Origin: Aquimarina sp. Aq78
GTDB lineage: Bacteria; Bacteroidota; Bacteroidia; Flavobacteriales; Flavobacteriaceae
Direction of reading: 5' to 3'
Assembly: GCF_900299525.1 (NCBI RefSeq)
Contig: NZ_OMKA01000032.1
Span: 20,243 to 84,242, forward strand
DNA: 64,000 bases
Shown: in pieces, positions 35,538-44,771 of the stretch
Layout: every line of letters starts with the position of its first letter
How positions within the stretch are numbered: position 1 is the first letter of the stretch
The notes under the pieces: model-generated
Told to the model about the DNA's origin: nothing
The model's database searches: none
What the model saw: the letters and a program-made list of their open reading frames with translations, nothing else
Program-made: the position numbers and the translations under genes

Positions 35538-37481
35538 ATGAACAAAAAAGTATTTTTTGGAACAGCATTTTTAATGTTGGGATCATCTTTTGTATTTGGA
35601 CAGGAGATCCAAATAGATGAGGTAGTTAATGAGCTAGATGAGGTAGTTATTTCTGACTCTAAGTTTAGTTTGAAACGAGAACAAAGCGGTAAGGTAATTA
35701 CTAAAATTACTGCTAAAGAACTAGAACGTAGCCAGGGACAATCTGTAGCTACAGTACTTGCAAGAGCAACAGGCTTGTTTATTAATGGTAACGGTAGTGC
35801 CGCCGGGCAAGACCTTGGAGTTTATGTACGAGGAGGACGTAATCGTCAAGTAGTTATTAGAATTGATGGGGTAACAGTTAGTGATCCTTCTACTTCTTCT
35901 GGAGATTTTGATTTACGATTACTATCGGTTAATCAAATACAGGAAATTGAAATTCTTAAAGGTGCATCGAGTACTTTGTATGGCTCGGGAGCTGCGGCTG
36001 CAGTAATCAATATTATTACAAAATCTGAGAGTAAGAAAAAGATATCTGCTAGTTTTCAATCCAGTATAGGAACTAATCAATCTCAGGAAGATCAGGATTA
36101 TGATATTAATGAATTTGTAAACCTGGCTTCGATTAACGGAACCTTGGGAAAAGTAAGCTATTTGGCAAGCGTAGGAAATCAGTTTAGTGATGGATTATCG
36201 GCAGCAGAGGCCGAAGGAGCAGAAAGTGATGCGTTTTCTAAATTTAATGTATATACCAAGTTAGGATATCGATGGAATGATAATTTTAGATTTCATTTTT
36301 TTGGAAATTTAGATCAATATAAAAATGATTTCGATGCTGCTGCAGGAATAGATGGAGACAATCGGTTTGAGAGTCAACAATTAAGGGCAGGATCTTTTTG
36401 GGAGATTAAGTATCCTAAGGGTAGTTTTACATTTACAAACAGTTATGCATCCTTAGAAAGAGATCTTACCAAATCTAGCTTTCCTTCAAAATATGAAGGT
36501 AATGTACATACTTTTGATGCATATAATAAATATACCTTTAACAATACATTGCATACGGTTATTGGAGCTAATGGTTCGTATAGTAAATTTAGCCTTGTAA
36601 ATATTCCTTTTGGTACTACAAATCTAGAAGAAACAATTAGTGATACTGATGCAGAGTTTGATATTATTGATCCTTATATTAATGTAGTATATGCTTCGGA
36701 TTTTGGTTTTAATCTAAATGCAGGAGCGAGATATAATATCCATAGTACCTATGATAATCATGTTGTTTATACTATAAATCCATCATACACCCACACATTT
36801 GGAGATAATTATATTAAAGGATTAGCATCATATAGTACCGCATATATCACTCCATCATTATTTCAGCTATATGATACGGCCTTCTTTACAGGAAATCCAG
36901 ATCTTAAACCAGAAGAGAGCACAACTATAGAAGGAGGAGTTGAATTATCTCATAAGAAGAAAGCTACGGTGAGTGTAGTTTATTTTAATCGCAAATCAGA
37001 AAACTTTATCACTTTTGATCCTACTACTTTTGTGAATTTTAATTCACCCGACGATATTAAGGTAGATGGAGTAGAAGTAGAGGTGTCGACAACAGTTTTA
37101 GAAGACAAACTATCTATAAAAGGGAATTATACTTATACTAATATTGACAAATTAGACGATAATATCAGAATTCCTGAACATATGATTAATGCTAGTATTG
37201 GTTATCAATTAGGGGAAAAGACATATACTTCGTTAAACTATCAATATAATACTAAGCGCACAGATAATGATTTTGCTAATACAGACCCGGTTACTTTTGC
37301 CCCAACACAAGTTTCTCTTGATGGTTATGGTATATTAGATTTTTATATTAGTCACCGATTACTAAAAAATCTAAATGTTTATGCAGCGATGCATAATATT
37401 ACCAATGAAGATTATCAGGAGATTTTAGGATTTAGTACCAAAGGTAGAAATGCCAGAGTTGGAATTAATCTTGAATTCTAA
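35538..37481 (+). CDS. btuB: TonB-dependent cobalamin receptor, BtuB-like
   Basis: 647-residue outer-membrane barrel. Signal peptide about 1-21 (ending FVFGQ), a TonB-box-like DEVVISDS near 34-41, then a plug with GVYVRGGRNRQVVIRIDGV and EILKGASSTLYGSGAAAAVINIITK, and a beta-barrel ending NARVGINLEF. Its length matches BtuB (about 600-650) rather than the larger SusC proteins. The upstream B12 riboswitch makes cobalamin or another corrinoid the ligand. It ends at a perfect terminator. Confidence 0.93.
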   Translation: MNKKVFFGTAFLMLGSSFVFGQEIQIDEVVNELDEVVISDSKFSLKREQSGKVITKITAKELERSQGQSVATVLARATGLFINGNGSAAGQDLGVYVRGGRNRQVVIRIDGVTVSDPSTSSGDFDLRLLSVNQIQEIEILKGASSTLYGSGAAAAVINIITKSESKKKISASFQSSIGTNQSQEDQDYDINEFVNLASINGTLGKVSYLASVGNQFSDGLSAAEAEGAESDAFSKFNVYTKLGYRWNDNFRFHFFGNLDQYKNDFDAAAGIDGDNRFESQQLRAGSFWEIKYPKGSFTFTNSYASLERDLTKSSFPSKYEGNVHTFDAYNKYTFNNTLHTVIGANGSYSKFSLVNIPFGTTNLEETISDTDAEFDIIDPYINVVYASDFGFNLNAGARYNIHSTYDNHVVYTINPSYTHTFGDNYIKGLASYSTAYITPSLFQLYDTAFFTGNPDLKPEESTTIEGGVELSHKKKATVSVVYFNRKSENFITFDPTTFVNFNSPDDIKVDGVEVEVSTTVLEDKLSIKGNYTYTNIDKLDDNIRIPEHMINASIGYQLGEKTYTSLNYQYNTKRTDNDFANTDPVTFAPTQVSLDGYGILDFYISHRLLKNLNVYAAMHNITNEDYQEILGFSTKGRNARVGINLEF

Positions 37482-37501
37482 TACATAACCCGGGTTTAAT
37501 C

Positions 37502-37534
37502 AAAAACTCCTGAACTATTCGTTCAGGAGTTTTT
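37502..37534. terminator. Bidirectional terminator after btuB
   Basis: AAAAACTCCTGAAC (37502-37515) and GTTCAGGAGTTTTT (37521-37534) form a perfect 14-bp stem with a 5-nt loop, between convergent btuB and the S41 gene. Confidence 0.92.
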
Positions 37535-37552
37535 ATTTTTTTAGAGATTATA

Positions 37553-38998
37553 TTATTCTGCAGTGGGAAGATTGTTATCCCGATACATACGTTCATAAAC
37601 AGGAGAAAACATTTTACTATTTCCAACACTTTCTAATTGTATTATATTATAATTTTTAGCACTTTTTGTACCTAAAATATTATCTATTGCAGCTTTAAAA
37701 AGAGGTTCATTTTCATCACCTAAAACTCCAAGATTAGAATAATCTTCTTCGATTTCTACTTCTGGAGAAAAACCACCGTGATAATCTGTAAAACCAACAG
37801 AGTTGCTGGATTTAAGAACTAAAGGTTGCATAGCATATGTATGTCCAGTATTAGCACCTTGTCGTCCAAAATTATCAGAATCATATAATGTTATTGATGC
37901 CTGAAATTTCCCTCTTGTAGTGGTTCCTACCTGAATCACATTTATATGTGGGTCAAGCCCATTAATTACCAGCTCACTAGCCGAAGCAGAGCTTCTGGTA
38001 GTTAAAATATAAATTCTACTTAAATTGAGGCTATTAATGGCTTCGCCTGTTCTGATTTGATTATCAAAAAGATTGGTGCTTCCAAACTGTGCTTGTCGAT
38101 CAGAGTTCCATTCTTCTGTTGAAAAAACCTGGCCATTAAATTGTCCTGTAATCATACTCGATAAATCAATTGCAGTTGTAACAGATCCACCGCCATTATA
38201 TCTCAGATCTAATATTAAGTCACTTATATTATCAGACACAAATTTTCCAAAGGCAGCGTTAAGTTGAGTATCGAAATCTCCTGTAAAAGAATTATACATA
38301 AGGTATCCGACAGGACTACCACCTACATCAATAGTTTTTGATATAAAAACAGGATCCTCGGTATATTGAACTTTGGTAAGTGAAATAGAAGTTCCTGTAG
38401 AGGTAACATTAGTACCATCAAAAGTTGCCAGACCTATGCTGTAACTATCAGTGCCTAATAATCCTCTAAAATTTTGATCATTTATTTGGGTACCATTAAC
38501 CGTATTAAAGATATCTCCTCTTTTTACTCCTTTGGCAGCTGCATCAGTCCCCGGTAGTACATACCGCACATACCCAAACACAAGAGACTGGTCGTTTGGA
38601 TAACGCACAAGACCATACTCCATACCATTATTCTTTGTAATACCATCAAAAGCTTGTTCTAATGCAATATAGTCATCTACAACCCAGCTAAATTGATCAA
38701 CTTTTACCTGTTCTCCGTTTACTAATACTGTTTGTTTAGATTTTAATTCCTCAAAAAGTGCTTCAGGAGTAGAAAACCCTTCTAAAAACTGTACGTATTC
38801 CTGATTAGAAGGAAAACGATTATTTGCCAAATCAGGGACATCTGCTTTATATAAGTAATAGAGATTTAATCCTTTCCAGATAAAATCTTTTATTTCTGGT
38901 GCGCCAGAAACACGGGGTACATCATCGTTATCATCAAAACATGCCGTAAGCAGGTTACCAACGAAAAGCAATAGTGCAAAATACTTTATGTACTTCAT
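37553..38998 (-). CDS. S41-family peptidase lipoprotein with PDZ domain
   Basis: 481 residues. Lipobox NLLTAC gives lipid-Cys20, followed by an acidic FDDNDD stretch typical of exported Bacteroidetes lipoproteins. A helical N-terminal region (about 35-110) contains WKGLNLYYLYK. A PDZ-like domain (about 140-190) contains GTDAAAKGVKRGDIF. The S41 catalytic domain has LILDLRYNGGG and TTRSSASASELVINGL, where a Ser of the SASAS run is the nucleophile. Distinct from the S41 protein at 11530. Substrate unknown. Its start is divergent from the ECF sigma gene. Confidence 0.9.
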   Translation of the reverse strand: MKYIKYFALLLFVGNLLTACFDDNDDVPRVSGAPEIKDFIWKGLNLYYLYKADVPDLANNRFPSNQEYVQFLEGFSTPEALFEELKSKQTVLVNGEQVKVDQFSWVVDDYIALEQAFDGITKNNGMEYGLVRYPNDQSLVFGYVRYVLPGTDAAAKGVKRGDIFNTVNGTQINDQNFRGLLGTDSYSIGLATFDGTNVTSTGTSISLTKVQYTEDPVFISKTIDVGGSPVGYLMYNSFTGDFDTQLNAAFGKFVSDNISDLILDLRYNGGGSVTTAIDLSSMITGQFNGQVFSTEEWNSDRQAQFGSTNLFDNQIRTGEAINSLNLSRIYILTTRSSASASELVINGLDPHINVIQVGTTTRGKFQASITLYDSDNFGRQGANTGHTYAMQPLVLKSSNSVGFTDYHGGFSPEVEIEEDYSNLGVLGDENEPLFKAAIDNILGTKSAKNYNIIQLESVGNSKMFSPVYERMYRDNNLPTAE

Positions 38999-39224
38999 CT
39001 ATTTTATATTTATTGTTTTTATTTGTCTAATGAAATTCATCAATAATCATTCCGAGAAGAATAAAAATGATAGGTATACTTATTTCATATTGACCTTACT
39101 TCTTAGTATAAAGCGATAAATGTAACTACTTTATTATAATTTTAAAAAAGATTGTAACAAATTACTTAGATAGTCGTCTCCCTTATATAAAGCTGACAAA
39201 GTTTTATGAAAACCACCAACCAAA

Positions 39225-39734
39225 ATGAAAGAAGGAGCATTTATAACGCTTACAAACGGATTTAAAGATAAGCTTTTTAGGTTAGCTAAACGTTTGCTTG
39301 TAAGTAATGAAGAAGCAGAAGATGCTACACAAGAAGTATTACTGAAGCTATGGAAGAATAAGAGTAAAATGGCTGAGTATAAAAATGTAGAAGCTTTTGC
39401 GATGACAATGACTAAGAATTATTGTTATGATAAGCTTAAGGCTAAAGAAACAGGAAACCTAAAAATTGTACATAGTAATTATAAGGACGAGAGACCTTCA
39501 TTACAACGAGAATTAGAAGCTAGAGATAGCTTAGATTGGGTAGGTAAGATTATGGATAGTCTGCCAGAACAACAACGAATGATTATCCAACTTAGAGATA
39601 TAGAACAATATAATAATGCAGAAATAGCAGATATGCTAGGACTTAATGAAACAGCAGTTAGGGTCGCATTATCAAGAGGAAGAAAAAAAATTAGAGTAGA
39701 ATTATTAAAAAAACACAATTATGGAGTTGTCTAA
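39225..39734 (+). CDS. ECF (sigma-70 family) sigma factor
   Basis: 169 residues with sigma region 2 (ATQEVLLKLWKNKS) and region 4 helix-turn-helix (NNAEIADMLGLNETAVRVALSRGRKKIR). An upstream ATG at 39206 is out of frame, so 39225 is chosen. It overlaps the next gene by 14 bp, the usual layout for a sigma and its membrane-bound regulator. Targets probably include its own operon with the two DUF4252 genes. Confidence 0.92.
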   Translation: MKEGAFITLTNGFKDKLFRLAKRLLVSNEEAEDATQEVLLKLWKNKSKMAEYKNVEAFAMTMTKNYCYDKLKAKETGNLKIVHSNYKDERPSLQRELEARDSLDWVGKIMDSLPEQQRMIIQLRDIEQYNNAEIADMLGLNETAVRVALSRGRKKIRVELLKKHNYGVV

Positions 39735-40161
39735 CATAGAAAAATTACTAGAGAAGTATTTCGAAGGCGAAACCACCGTTTCTGAAGAAAAAGAATTAAA
39801 GGTTTACTTTACCAGAGAAACTGTGCCGTCGCATTTGGAGAAATACAAAGATCTATTTCAATATTTTTCTGAAGAGAGTACCATAACAGCTACCAAGGAT
39901 CTAAAATTAAATACCAGTAGTAGAAAATCCAGATACGCCTGGATGGGTATTGCAGCATCAATAGCTTTGATTGCAGGGATATTTTTAACAAATATGCCAC
40001 CAAACCCAGACGAAACTCTTGGAACATATGAAGATCCAGAAATAGCTTTACAGGAAACCAAAAAAATCCTCAATATGGTTTCGCAATTAATGAATGAGGG
40101 CAAACAGGAATTAGTGTACCTGAATGAATTTGAAAGCACTACCGAAAAATTAACAAAATAA
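39721..40161 (+). CDS. Putative anti-sigma-like membrane protein
   Basis: 146 residues. The N-terminal half is hydrophilic (IEKLLEKYFEGETTVSEEKELK, a segment common at the start of Bacteroidetes anti-sigma-like proteins). One membrane span (about 77-97) follows, then a short exterior tail. No zinc-binding ZAS motif (HxxxCxxC) is seen, so the mode of sigma binding is not evident. It overlaps the ECF sigma gene and precedes a DUF4252 gene by 70 bp. Confidence 0.75.
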   Translation: MELSNIEKLLEKYFEGETTVSEEKELKVYFTRETVPSHLEKYKDLFQYFSEESTITATKDLKLNTSSRKSRYAWMGIAASIALIAGIFLTNMPPNPDETLGTYEDPEIALQETKKILNMVSQLMNEGKQELVYLNEFESTTEKLTK

Positions 40162-40231
40162 ATACAAACGACTACCTGAAAAACCCTGTTGATAAAACAG
40201 GATATAGTAAGGAAATTAAATTTTAAATATT

Positions 40232-40771
40232 ATGAACAAGTTAGCAATTATTTTAGCCTTTGCAATATTACCATATGTGTCTAATGCACAAAGTAATTTT
40301 GATAAATATGAAGATATGAAAGGAGTATCTTCTGTAGTAGTAACCAGTAAAATGTTTAAACTACTAAGTAAAATTGAATTAGAAAGTAATGATGCCGAAG
40401 TACAAGAGTACATGAATCTTGTAGAAAACATAAAAAACATCAAGGTCTTTGCTACAGAAAACAAAGAAGTAGGACAGAAGATGAGAGCAGATGTAAGTAG
40501 TTACCTTAAGAGTTCTTCTCTAGAAGAGTTAATGAGAGTAAAAAGTGACGGGAAAAATGTAAAGTTTTACTCTAAGCCAGGAAAAGATGATGATCATGTA
40601 AGTGAACTGTTTATGTTTCTTGATGGAGTACAAAATGATGGAAATGGACCCAATACTGTAGTGCTTACGATAACAGGAGATATTGATTTAAAACAAGTCT
40701 CTAAAATTGCAGATCACCTTAATGTACCTGGTGGAGAAGAGTTAAAGCACGTAAAAAAGAAAGGAAACTAA
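40232..40771 (+). CDS. DUF4252 exported protein
   Basis: 179 residues with a signal peptide (about 1-19, cleaved near SNAQ). The body, with FDKYEDMKGVSSVVVTSKMFKLL, ELMRVKSDGKNVKFY and VVLTITGDIDLKQVSKIADHL, matches the DUF4252 family, always exported and often next to ECF sigma factors in Bacteroidetes. Function unknown. It is paralogous in layout to the following gene: same order of motifs, low identity. Confidence 0.83.
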   Translation: MNKLAIILAFAILPYVSNAQSNFDKYEDMKGVSSVVVTSKMFKLLSKIELESNDAEVQEYMNLVENIKNIKVFATENKEVGQKMRADVSSYLKSSSLEELMRVKSDGKNVKFYSKPGKDDDHVSELFMFLDGVQNDGNGPNTVVLTITGDIDLKQVSKIADHLNVPGGEELKHVKKKGN

Positions 40772-40792
40772 TTAGATATTAGGTATAAAAAA

Positions 40793-40837
40793 AGATCCAG
40801 ATTTCTTCTAACTGTGAGGTTAGAAGAAATTTGATCT
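40793..40837 (+). terminator. Intra-operon hairpin between the DUF4252 genes
   Basis: ATTTCTTCTAAC (40801-40812) pairs perfectly with GTTAGAAGAAAT (40819-40830). Flanking AGATC/GATCT extends the stem with a bulge. There is only a poor T-run, so it may be a processing or stability element rather than a true end of transcription. Confidence 0.45.
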
Positions 40838-40901
40838 AAAAACATCAATCAAAAATAATCAACCAACCCACCAGCTTAGGCAGGTGAAAAAAATAATAGA
40901 A

Positions 40902-41447
40902 ATGAGAAATGTGTATAAAATTTTAGGCATTGTAAGTATATCTCTAATGATGAGCTGCAGTAGCGAACCTTCACTGCAAAAGTATTTTGTAGACCACCAG
41001 GGAGATGCTGATTTTATTGCCGTAGATGTGCCGACTAGTCTTTTGGATAAAGAAACTATAGAACTTAATAGTGACGAGAGAGAAGCATTAGAAAGTATAA
41101 AAAAGGTTAACTTTTTGGCTTTGAAACTTACTAAAAGTAATCAGGGTAAATACGAAGAAGAGAGTGCAGCGATAAAAAAGATATTAGATACTGATACCTA
41201 TGAAACCTTAATGCGATTTGGATCAGACGGAACCAAAGCGGTACTTAAATATCAAGGAGAAGAAGATGATATCGATGAGGTTATCGTTTTTGCTAAAAAT
41301 AATAAAAAAGGACTAGCATTAGTACGTGTATTGGGAGATAATATGAGACCCGAAAAAATGGCTATGCTTATGAAATCTGTAGAAAAAGGTAAAATCAACC
41401 TTGATGCTTTTAAAGAAATAGCACAGACTATTGATATTGATGATTAA
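40902..41447 (+). CDS. DUF4252 lipoprotein
   Basis: 181 residues from the ATG at 40902 (MRNVYKILGIVSISLMMSC), with an apparent lipoprotein Cys at residue 19. A GTG at 40884 is possible but unnecessary. Shared DUF4252 features with the preceding gene include an ELMRVKSDG-like segment (TLMRFGSDGTKAVLKY) and a terminal helix (RPEKMAMLMKSVEKGKIN). Soluble and lipidated DUF4252 partners side by side suggest a periplasm/membrane pair under the ECF sigma. Function unknown. Confidence 0.8.
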   Translation: MRNVYKILGIVSISLMMSCSSEPSLQKYFVDHQGDADFIAVDVPTSLLDKETIELNSDEREALESIKKVNFLALKLTKSNQGKYEEESAAIKKILDTDTYETLMRFGSDGTKAVLKYQGEEDDIDEVIVFAKNNKKGLALVRVLGDNMRPEKMAMLMKSVEKGKINLDAFKEIAQTIDIDD

Positions 41448-41463
41448 TCAGTAGTAACAATAT

Positions 41464-41499
41464 AAAAAAAGAGGCTGTTGAAAAACAGCCTCTTTTTTT
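41464..41499. terminator. Bidirectional terminator between DUF4252 and purB
   Basis: GAGGCTGTT (41471-41479) pairs with AACAGCCTC (41484-41492) around GAAA, flanked by seven As and seven Ts. It serves both convergent transcripts. Confidence 0.93.
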
Positions 41500-41517
41500 G
41501 TGATTAAAATCTATTAC

Positions 41518-42861
41518 TTATATCCCTGTATAATTAGAAGGAGTAATTTGTTTTAACTCTGATTTTATAGATTCAGAAATATCAAGAGTTTCGATAAAAT
41601 CTGCAATAGAATTTTGATTTATCTTTTCGTTAGTACGAGTAAGGCCTTTTAGTGCTTCATAAGGATTTGGATATCCTTCTCGTCTTAGTATAGTCTGTAT
41701 AGCTTCTGCAACAACTGCCCAGTTATTTTCAAGATCTTCGGCAAATTTATTTTCATTCAGTAAAAGCTTGTTTAGTCCTTTCAGGGTAGCCTGAAAAGCT
41801 ATCAGCGTATGCCCAAATGGTACTCCGACATTTCTAAGTACTGTACTATCGGTAAGATCACGTTGTAATCGACTTACAGGTAGTTTTGCAGCAAGGTGCT
41901 CGAATATAGCATTTGCTATCCCCAGGTTACCTTCACTATTTTCAAAATCAATAGGATTTACTTTATGCGGCATAGCCGAAGAACCAACTTCTCCTTTTTT
42001 TATTTTTTGCTTAAAATAATCCATAGATACATAGGTCCATACATCACGATCCAGATCCAGTATAATGGTATTAATACGTTTTAAACCATCAAATAATGCA
42101 GCCATATGATCATAATGCTCAATCTGAGTGGTAGGGAAAGAATGATGAAGTCCCAATTTTTCTTGTACAAAATGAGTCCCAAAAGCTTTCCAGTCGATAT
42201 CTGGGTAAGCTACCTTATGTGCGTTGTAATTTCCTGTAGCACCACCAAATTTTGCAGCACTTGGTATATCCTTTAATAAATCAAACTGTGCTTCGATTCT
42301 GGTGACATATACCTGAAACTCTTTTCCTAATCGGGTAGGAGAGGCAGGTTGGCCATGAGTACGGGCAAGCATAGGTATAGCAGACCATTCTTCTACCAAA
42401 GATTTTAGTTTTGCTAATAGTGTATTGTACTCTGGGATATAAACACTACTAATAGCTTCTTTGATACTTAATGGTACCGCAGTATTATTAATGTCTTGAG
42501 AGGTTAATCCAAAATGGATAAACTCTTTATATTGTTGTAACCCAAGAGCATCAAATTTCTCTTTGATAAAATACTCTACAGCTTTTACATCATGATTAGT
42601 TACTTTTTCAATGTCTTTTATTGCCGAGGCATCCTCACTAGAAAAAGCAGTGTAAATCTCTCTTAATTTATCAAATAAAGAGGTTTCGATACCTTGTAAT
42701 TGTGGTAGCGGTAGCTCGCATAAGGCGATAAAATATTCAATTTCTACGAGTACACGATATTTGATTAAGGCTTCTTCACTAAAAAATGCACTAAGAGATT
42801 TGGTCTTTGATGCGTAACGCCCATCTATAGGTGAGATTGCTTGCAAAGGAAATAATGACAT
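41518..42861 (-). CDS. purB: Adenylosuccinate lyase
   Basis: 447 residues of the fumarase/aspartase superfamily. The N-terminus SPIDGRYASKT is the PurB start signature. FGLTSQDINNTAVP and the lyase signature GSSAMPHKVNPIDFENSEGN are both present. It cleaves SAICAR and adenylosuccinate in purine synthesis. A perfect -7 box is at 42884-42891. The stop codon is 19 nt from a strong terminator. Confidence 0.96.
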   Translation of the reverse strand: MSLFPLQAISPIDGRYASKTKSLSAFFSEEALIKYRVLVEIEYFIALCELPLPQLQGIETSLFDKLREIYTAFSSEDASAIKDIEKVTNHDVKAVEYFIKEKFDALGLQQYKEFIHFGLTSQDINNTAVPLSIKEAISSVYIPEYNTLLAKLKSLVEEWSAIPMLARTHGQPASPTRLGKEFQVYVTRIEAQFDLLKDIPSAAKFGGATGNYNAHKVAYPDIDWKAFGTHFVQEKLGLHHSFPTTQIEHYDHMAALFDGLKRINTIILDLDRDVWTYVSMDYFKQKIKKGEVGSSAMPHKVNPIDFENSEGNLGIANAIFEHLAAKLPVSRLQRDLTDSTVLRNVGVPFGHTLIAFQATLKGLNKLLLNENKFAEDLENNWAVVAEAIQTILRREGYPNPYEALKGLTRTNEKINQNSIADFIETLDISESIKSELKQITPSNYTGI

Positions 42862-42883
42862 AATTTTCTTTTTTTTGAAGCTG

Positions 42884-42891
42884 CAAAGATA
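42884..42891 (-). promoter_or_regulatory. Putative -7 box of purB
   Basis: On the minus strand TATCTTTG fits TAnnTTTG, 23 bases before the purB ATG. A -33 TTG is not evident. Confidence 0.4.
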
Positions 42892-42950
42892 ATTTAATTA
42901 ATTGCGAATTACGAAGTACAGGCTATGAATTTTAAAAGTTAGAGGTTTCC

Positions 42951-43015
42951 GTCACCCTGAGCTTGTCGAAGAGCCAACAACTAATAACCAGCTAACAACT
43001 AACAACTACTAACTA
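42951..43015. repeat. CCTGAGCTTGTCGAAG-type repeat plus a low-complexity tract
   Basis: CACCCTGAGCTTGTCGAAG (about 42953-42971) is the first member, going left to right, of a short repeat family seen again near 44838, 45735, 45776, 50810 and 55261. It is followed by a tract of TAACAACT-like units (about 42976-43015) that reaches the stop codon of the next minus-strand gene. Confidence 0.6.
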
Positions 43016-43563
43016 ATTTTTTTTAAGACCATTCGAGAACGTGCTTTATAAGCTGCGCTACCTGTATTGTAATTATTCTCTAGTGTTATTTTAAGTTCGG
43101 GATGTACCCAATCGAATTCTGTACCCAACAGATATAGCGATGTCATAGAATATGCTTTTGGAGCCACTTTTTGATCTGTGATGATCCAATCGAAACATAG
43201 TTCTGTTATTTTTTCACGATGTATAGTAGTTAAGGATGCTCTTACTTTAGGATTCTTTTTTTGGTAATAGGCAATACTTAGATATTCAAATATTTTTGCC
43301 ATTGGTCTTACAGCGGGGTGCTGGTATACATTTGGTACAATACTAATCAACTGATCAAGATAAGGGAGAATAGCTGTAAGATCGTGCTTACATAAAAATT
43401 CGAGACCCCAGGAAGCTCTACACGAGATTTCATCATCTACCTGAGCGCAAATGTTTAGCAAATCAGGAAGCAATGCCGGATTCTCAAGGATTAAATTAGC
43501 AAAATGCTTCCTCTTTTCACGAGAATGATCTACAGTATTTAATACGTCTTCGAGCAATATCAT
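43009..43563 (-). CDS. Hypothetical helical-repeat protein
   Basis: About 184 residues from the ATG at 43563 (MILLEDVLNTVDHSREKRK). A start at 43584 is possible, but that ATG lies inside a dispersed palindromic repeat. The protein looks all-alpha with HEAT-like pairs (HFANLILENPALLPDLLNIC, SCRASWGLEFLCKHDLTAILPYLDQLI), suggesting a small adaptor. No catalytic motif and no signal peptide. It lies 147 bp upstream of purB on the same strand. Function unknown. Confidence 0.7.
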   Translation of the reverse strand: MILLEDVLNTVDHSREKRKHFANLILENPALLPDLLNICAQVDDEISCRASWGLEFLCKHDLTAILPYLDQLISIVPNVYQHPAVRPMAKIFEYLSIAYYQKKNPKVRASLTTIHREKITELCFDWIITDQKVAPKAYSMTSLYLLGTEFDWVHPELKITLENNYNTGSAAYKARSRMVLKKIS

Positions 43564-43580
43564 AGATAATGTATCTTTTG

Positions 43581-43605
43581 TCATTCCAGCGTAGGCTGGA
43601 ATCCA
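43581..43605. repeat. Short palindromic repeat, copy 1
   Basis: ATTCCAGC-GTAG-GCTGGAAT (43583-43602) with flanking TC and CCA. The same element occurs at 44775-44794 and 50907-50926. The 585-bp gap 43564-44148 holds this, a CCCGA/TCGGG mini-palindrome (about 43857) and the inverted-repeat element described next. No gene was recognised. Confidence 0.75.
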
Positions 43606-43797
43606 TTTTGGTATAGTGCTATTAATAATTGGATTCCGTTCTTCAACAGAATATTAGATCAACTCATCTCTATATCGGGTAAATTTTTATCATGAACTAA
43701 AGTCTTCAAGGTAAAAGGATATTAGATATTTTGATGATTTTTTTGAGAACCGGATATAAAAGCGATTACCCATTTCTTTTCAATTTCAAAAATAAGC

Positions 43798-43964
43798 GAA
43801 CTCATTTAAACTTTTTGGTTTTAAGTGAAAATTAAATGTTTTTAGTTCTGTTGTCCCGAGCATTCGGGATTGATTTGCATAGCAGGGCTAAGGAAAGAAA
43901 AAAAGATAAAAACAGGGCTGAAAACAACAATTTTTTAGCAAATCGAAAAAGTTTAAATGAGTTC
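43798..43964. repeat. 167-bp element bounded by 19-bp perfect inverted repeats
   Basis: GAACTCATTTAAACTTTTT (43798-43816) recurs exactly inverted at 43946-43964. An AATAA lies just outside each end (43791-43795, two bases from the arm, and 43965-43969), so a target duplication is possible but not clean. The interior is non-coding and holds the CCCGAGCATTCGGG palindrome. Size and form resemble a MITE. No transposase is in the window. Confidence 0.55.
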
Positions 43965-44184
43965 AATAAATAAAAATATGGATCCCAAATGTGATCAGCA
44001 TTCTAAAATTGAAACCTAATCTAGCCTGGGATGATAAGGGTGATTAATCTTCGGCAAACCCGAATTAATAATAATTACTTGTTAAAACCGTTATGTCTTC
44101 TATAACAGACAATTATCATCTTATTGGGGTTCAAACCATATAGAACATTTGTTTTTGGTAAGTGTCTTTTTAAAGAAGAACAAA

Positions 44185-44709
44185 ATGATAAAAAGAATTC
44201 TTTTTCTATTCGTGTTGGTTTTTTTGATATCACAGTTTTTAAGACCAACTAAAAACGAAGCAAGCTATGATAGTATTGCTACGTTCGAAGCAGCTACAAC
44301 GGTTTCTGCAGAGGTTAAATCAATTTTGCAGAATCAATGTTATGATTGTCATAGTAGTGTCACACAATATCCCTGGTATATGGAGGTTAGTCCAGTTTCA
44401 CATTGGATGGCCTATCATATAAAAGAAGGAAAAGAACATTTTAATGTCTCTGAGTGGGAGTTCTATACCGATAAACAAAAGGATCATAAGCTAGAAGAGT
44501 TTATAGAAATGATAGAGAAGAAAGAAATGCCTTTAGAATCCTATACCTGGATGCATGGTAAACTACCCGCTAATGATGCAGAAAAACTAATCAATTGGGC
44601 CAAAGAAACCCGTAAGACAATAACCAAAGGTAAAGAGGAACCACAGGAAAAAGTAACGGATTCGTTGCCGGTAAAAGTATCAGATTCGACTGTAGTGGAT
44701 AGTATTTAG
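44185..44709 (+). CDS. Heme-binding-domain protein with CxxCH motif
   Basis: 174 residues from the ATG at 44185 (MIKRILFLFV). An in-frame ATG 36 bp earlier adds residues ahead of the signal. An N-terminal hydrophobic anchor (about 3-18) leads to a domain with one c-type heme motif, CYDCH (Cys52, Cys55, His56), and WYMEVSPVSHWMAYHI, matching the Bacteroidetes 'heme-binding domain' (haem_bd) family. The C-terminal tail is rich in Lys, Glu, Asp, Ser and Val. Probably a periplasmic membrane-anchored cytochrome. Partners not evident. Confidence 0.85.
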   Translation: MIKRILFLFVLVFLISQFLRPTKNEASYDSIATFEAATTVSAEVKSILQNQCYDCHSSVTQYPWYMEVSPVSHWMAYHIKEGKEHFNVSEWEFYTDKQKDHKLEEFIEMIEKKEMPLESYTWMHGKLPANDAEKLINWAKETRKTITKGKEEPQEKVTDSLPVKVSDSTVVDSI

Positions 44710-44771
44710 TACTGTGTTTTGTTATTTATGTGTCATCAAACTCAGGATACACACTATATTTCATTATTCTT

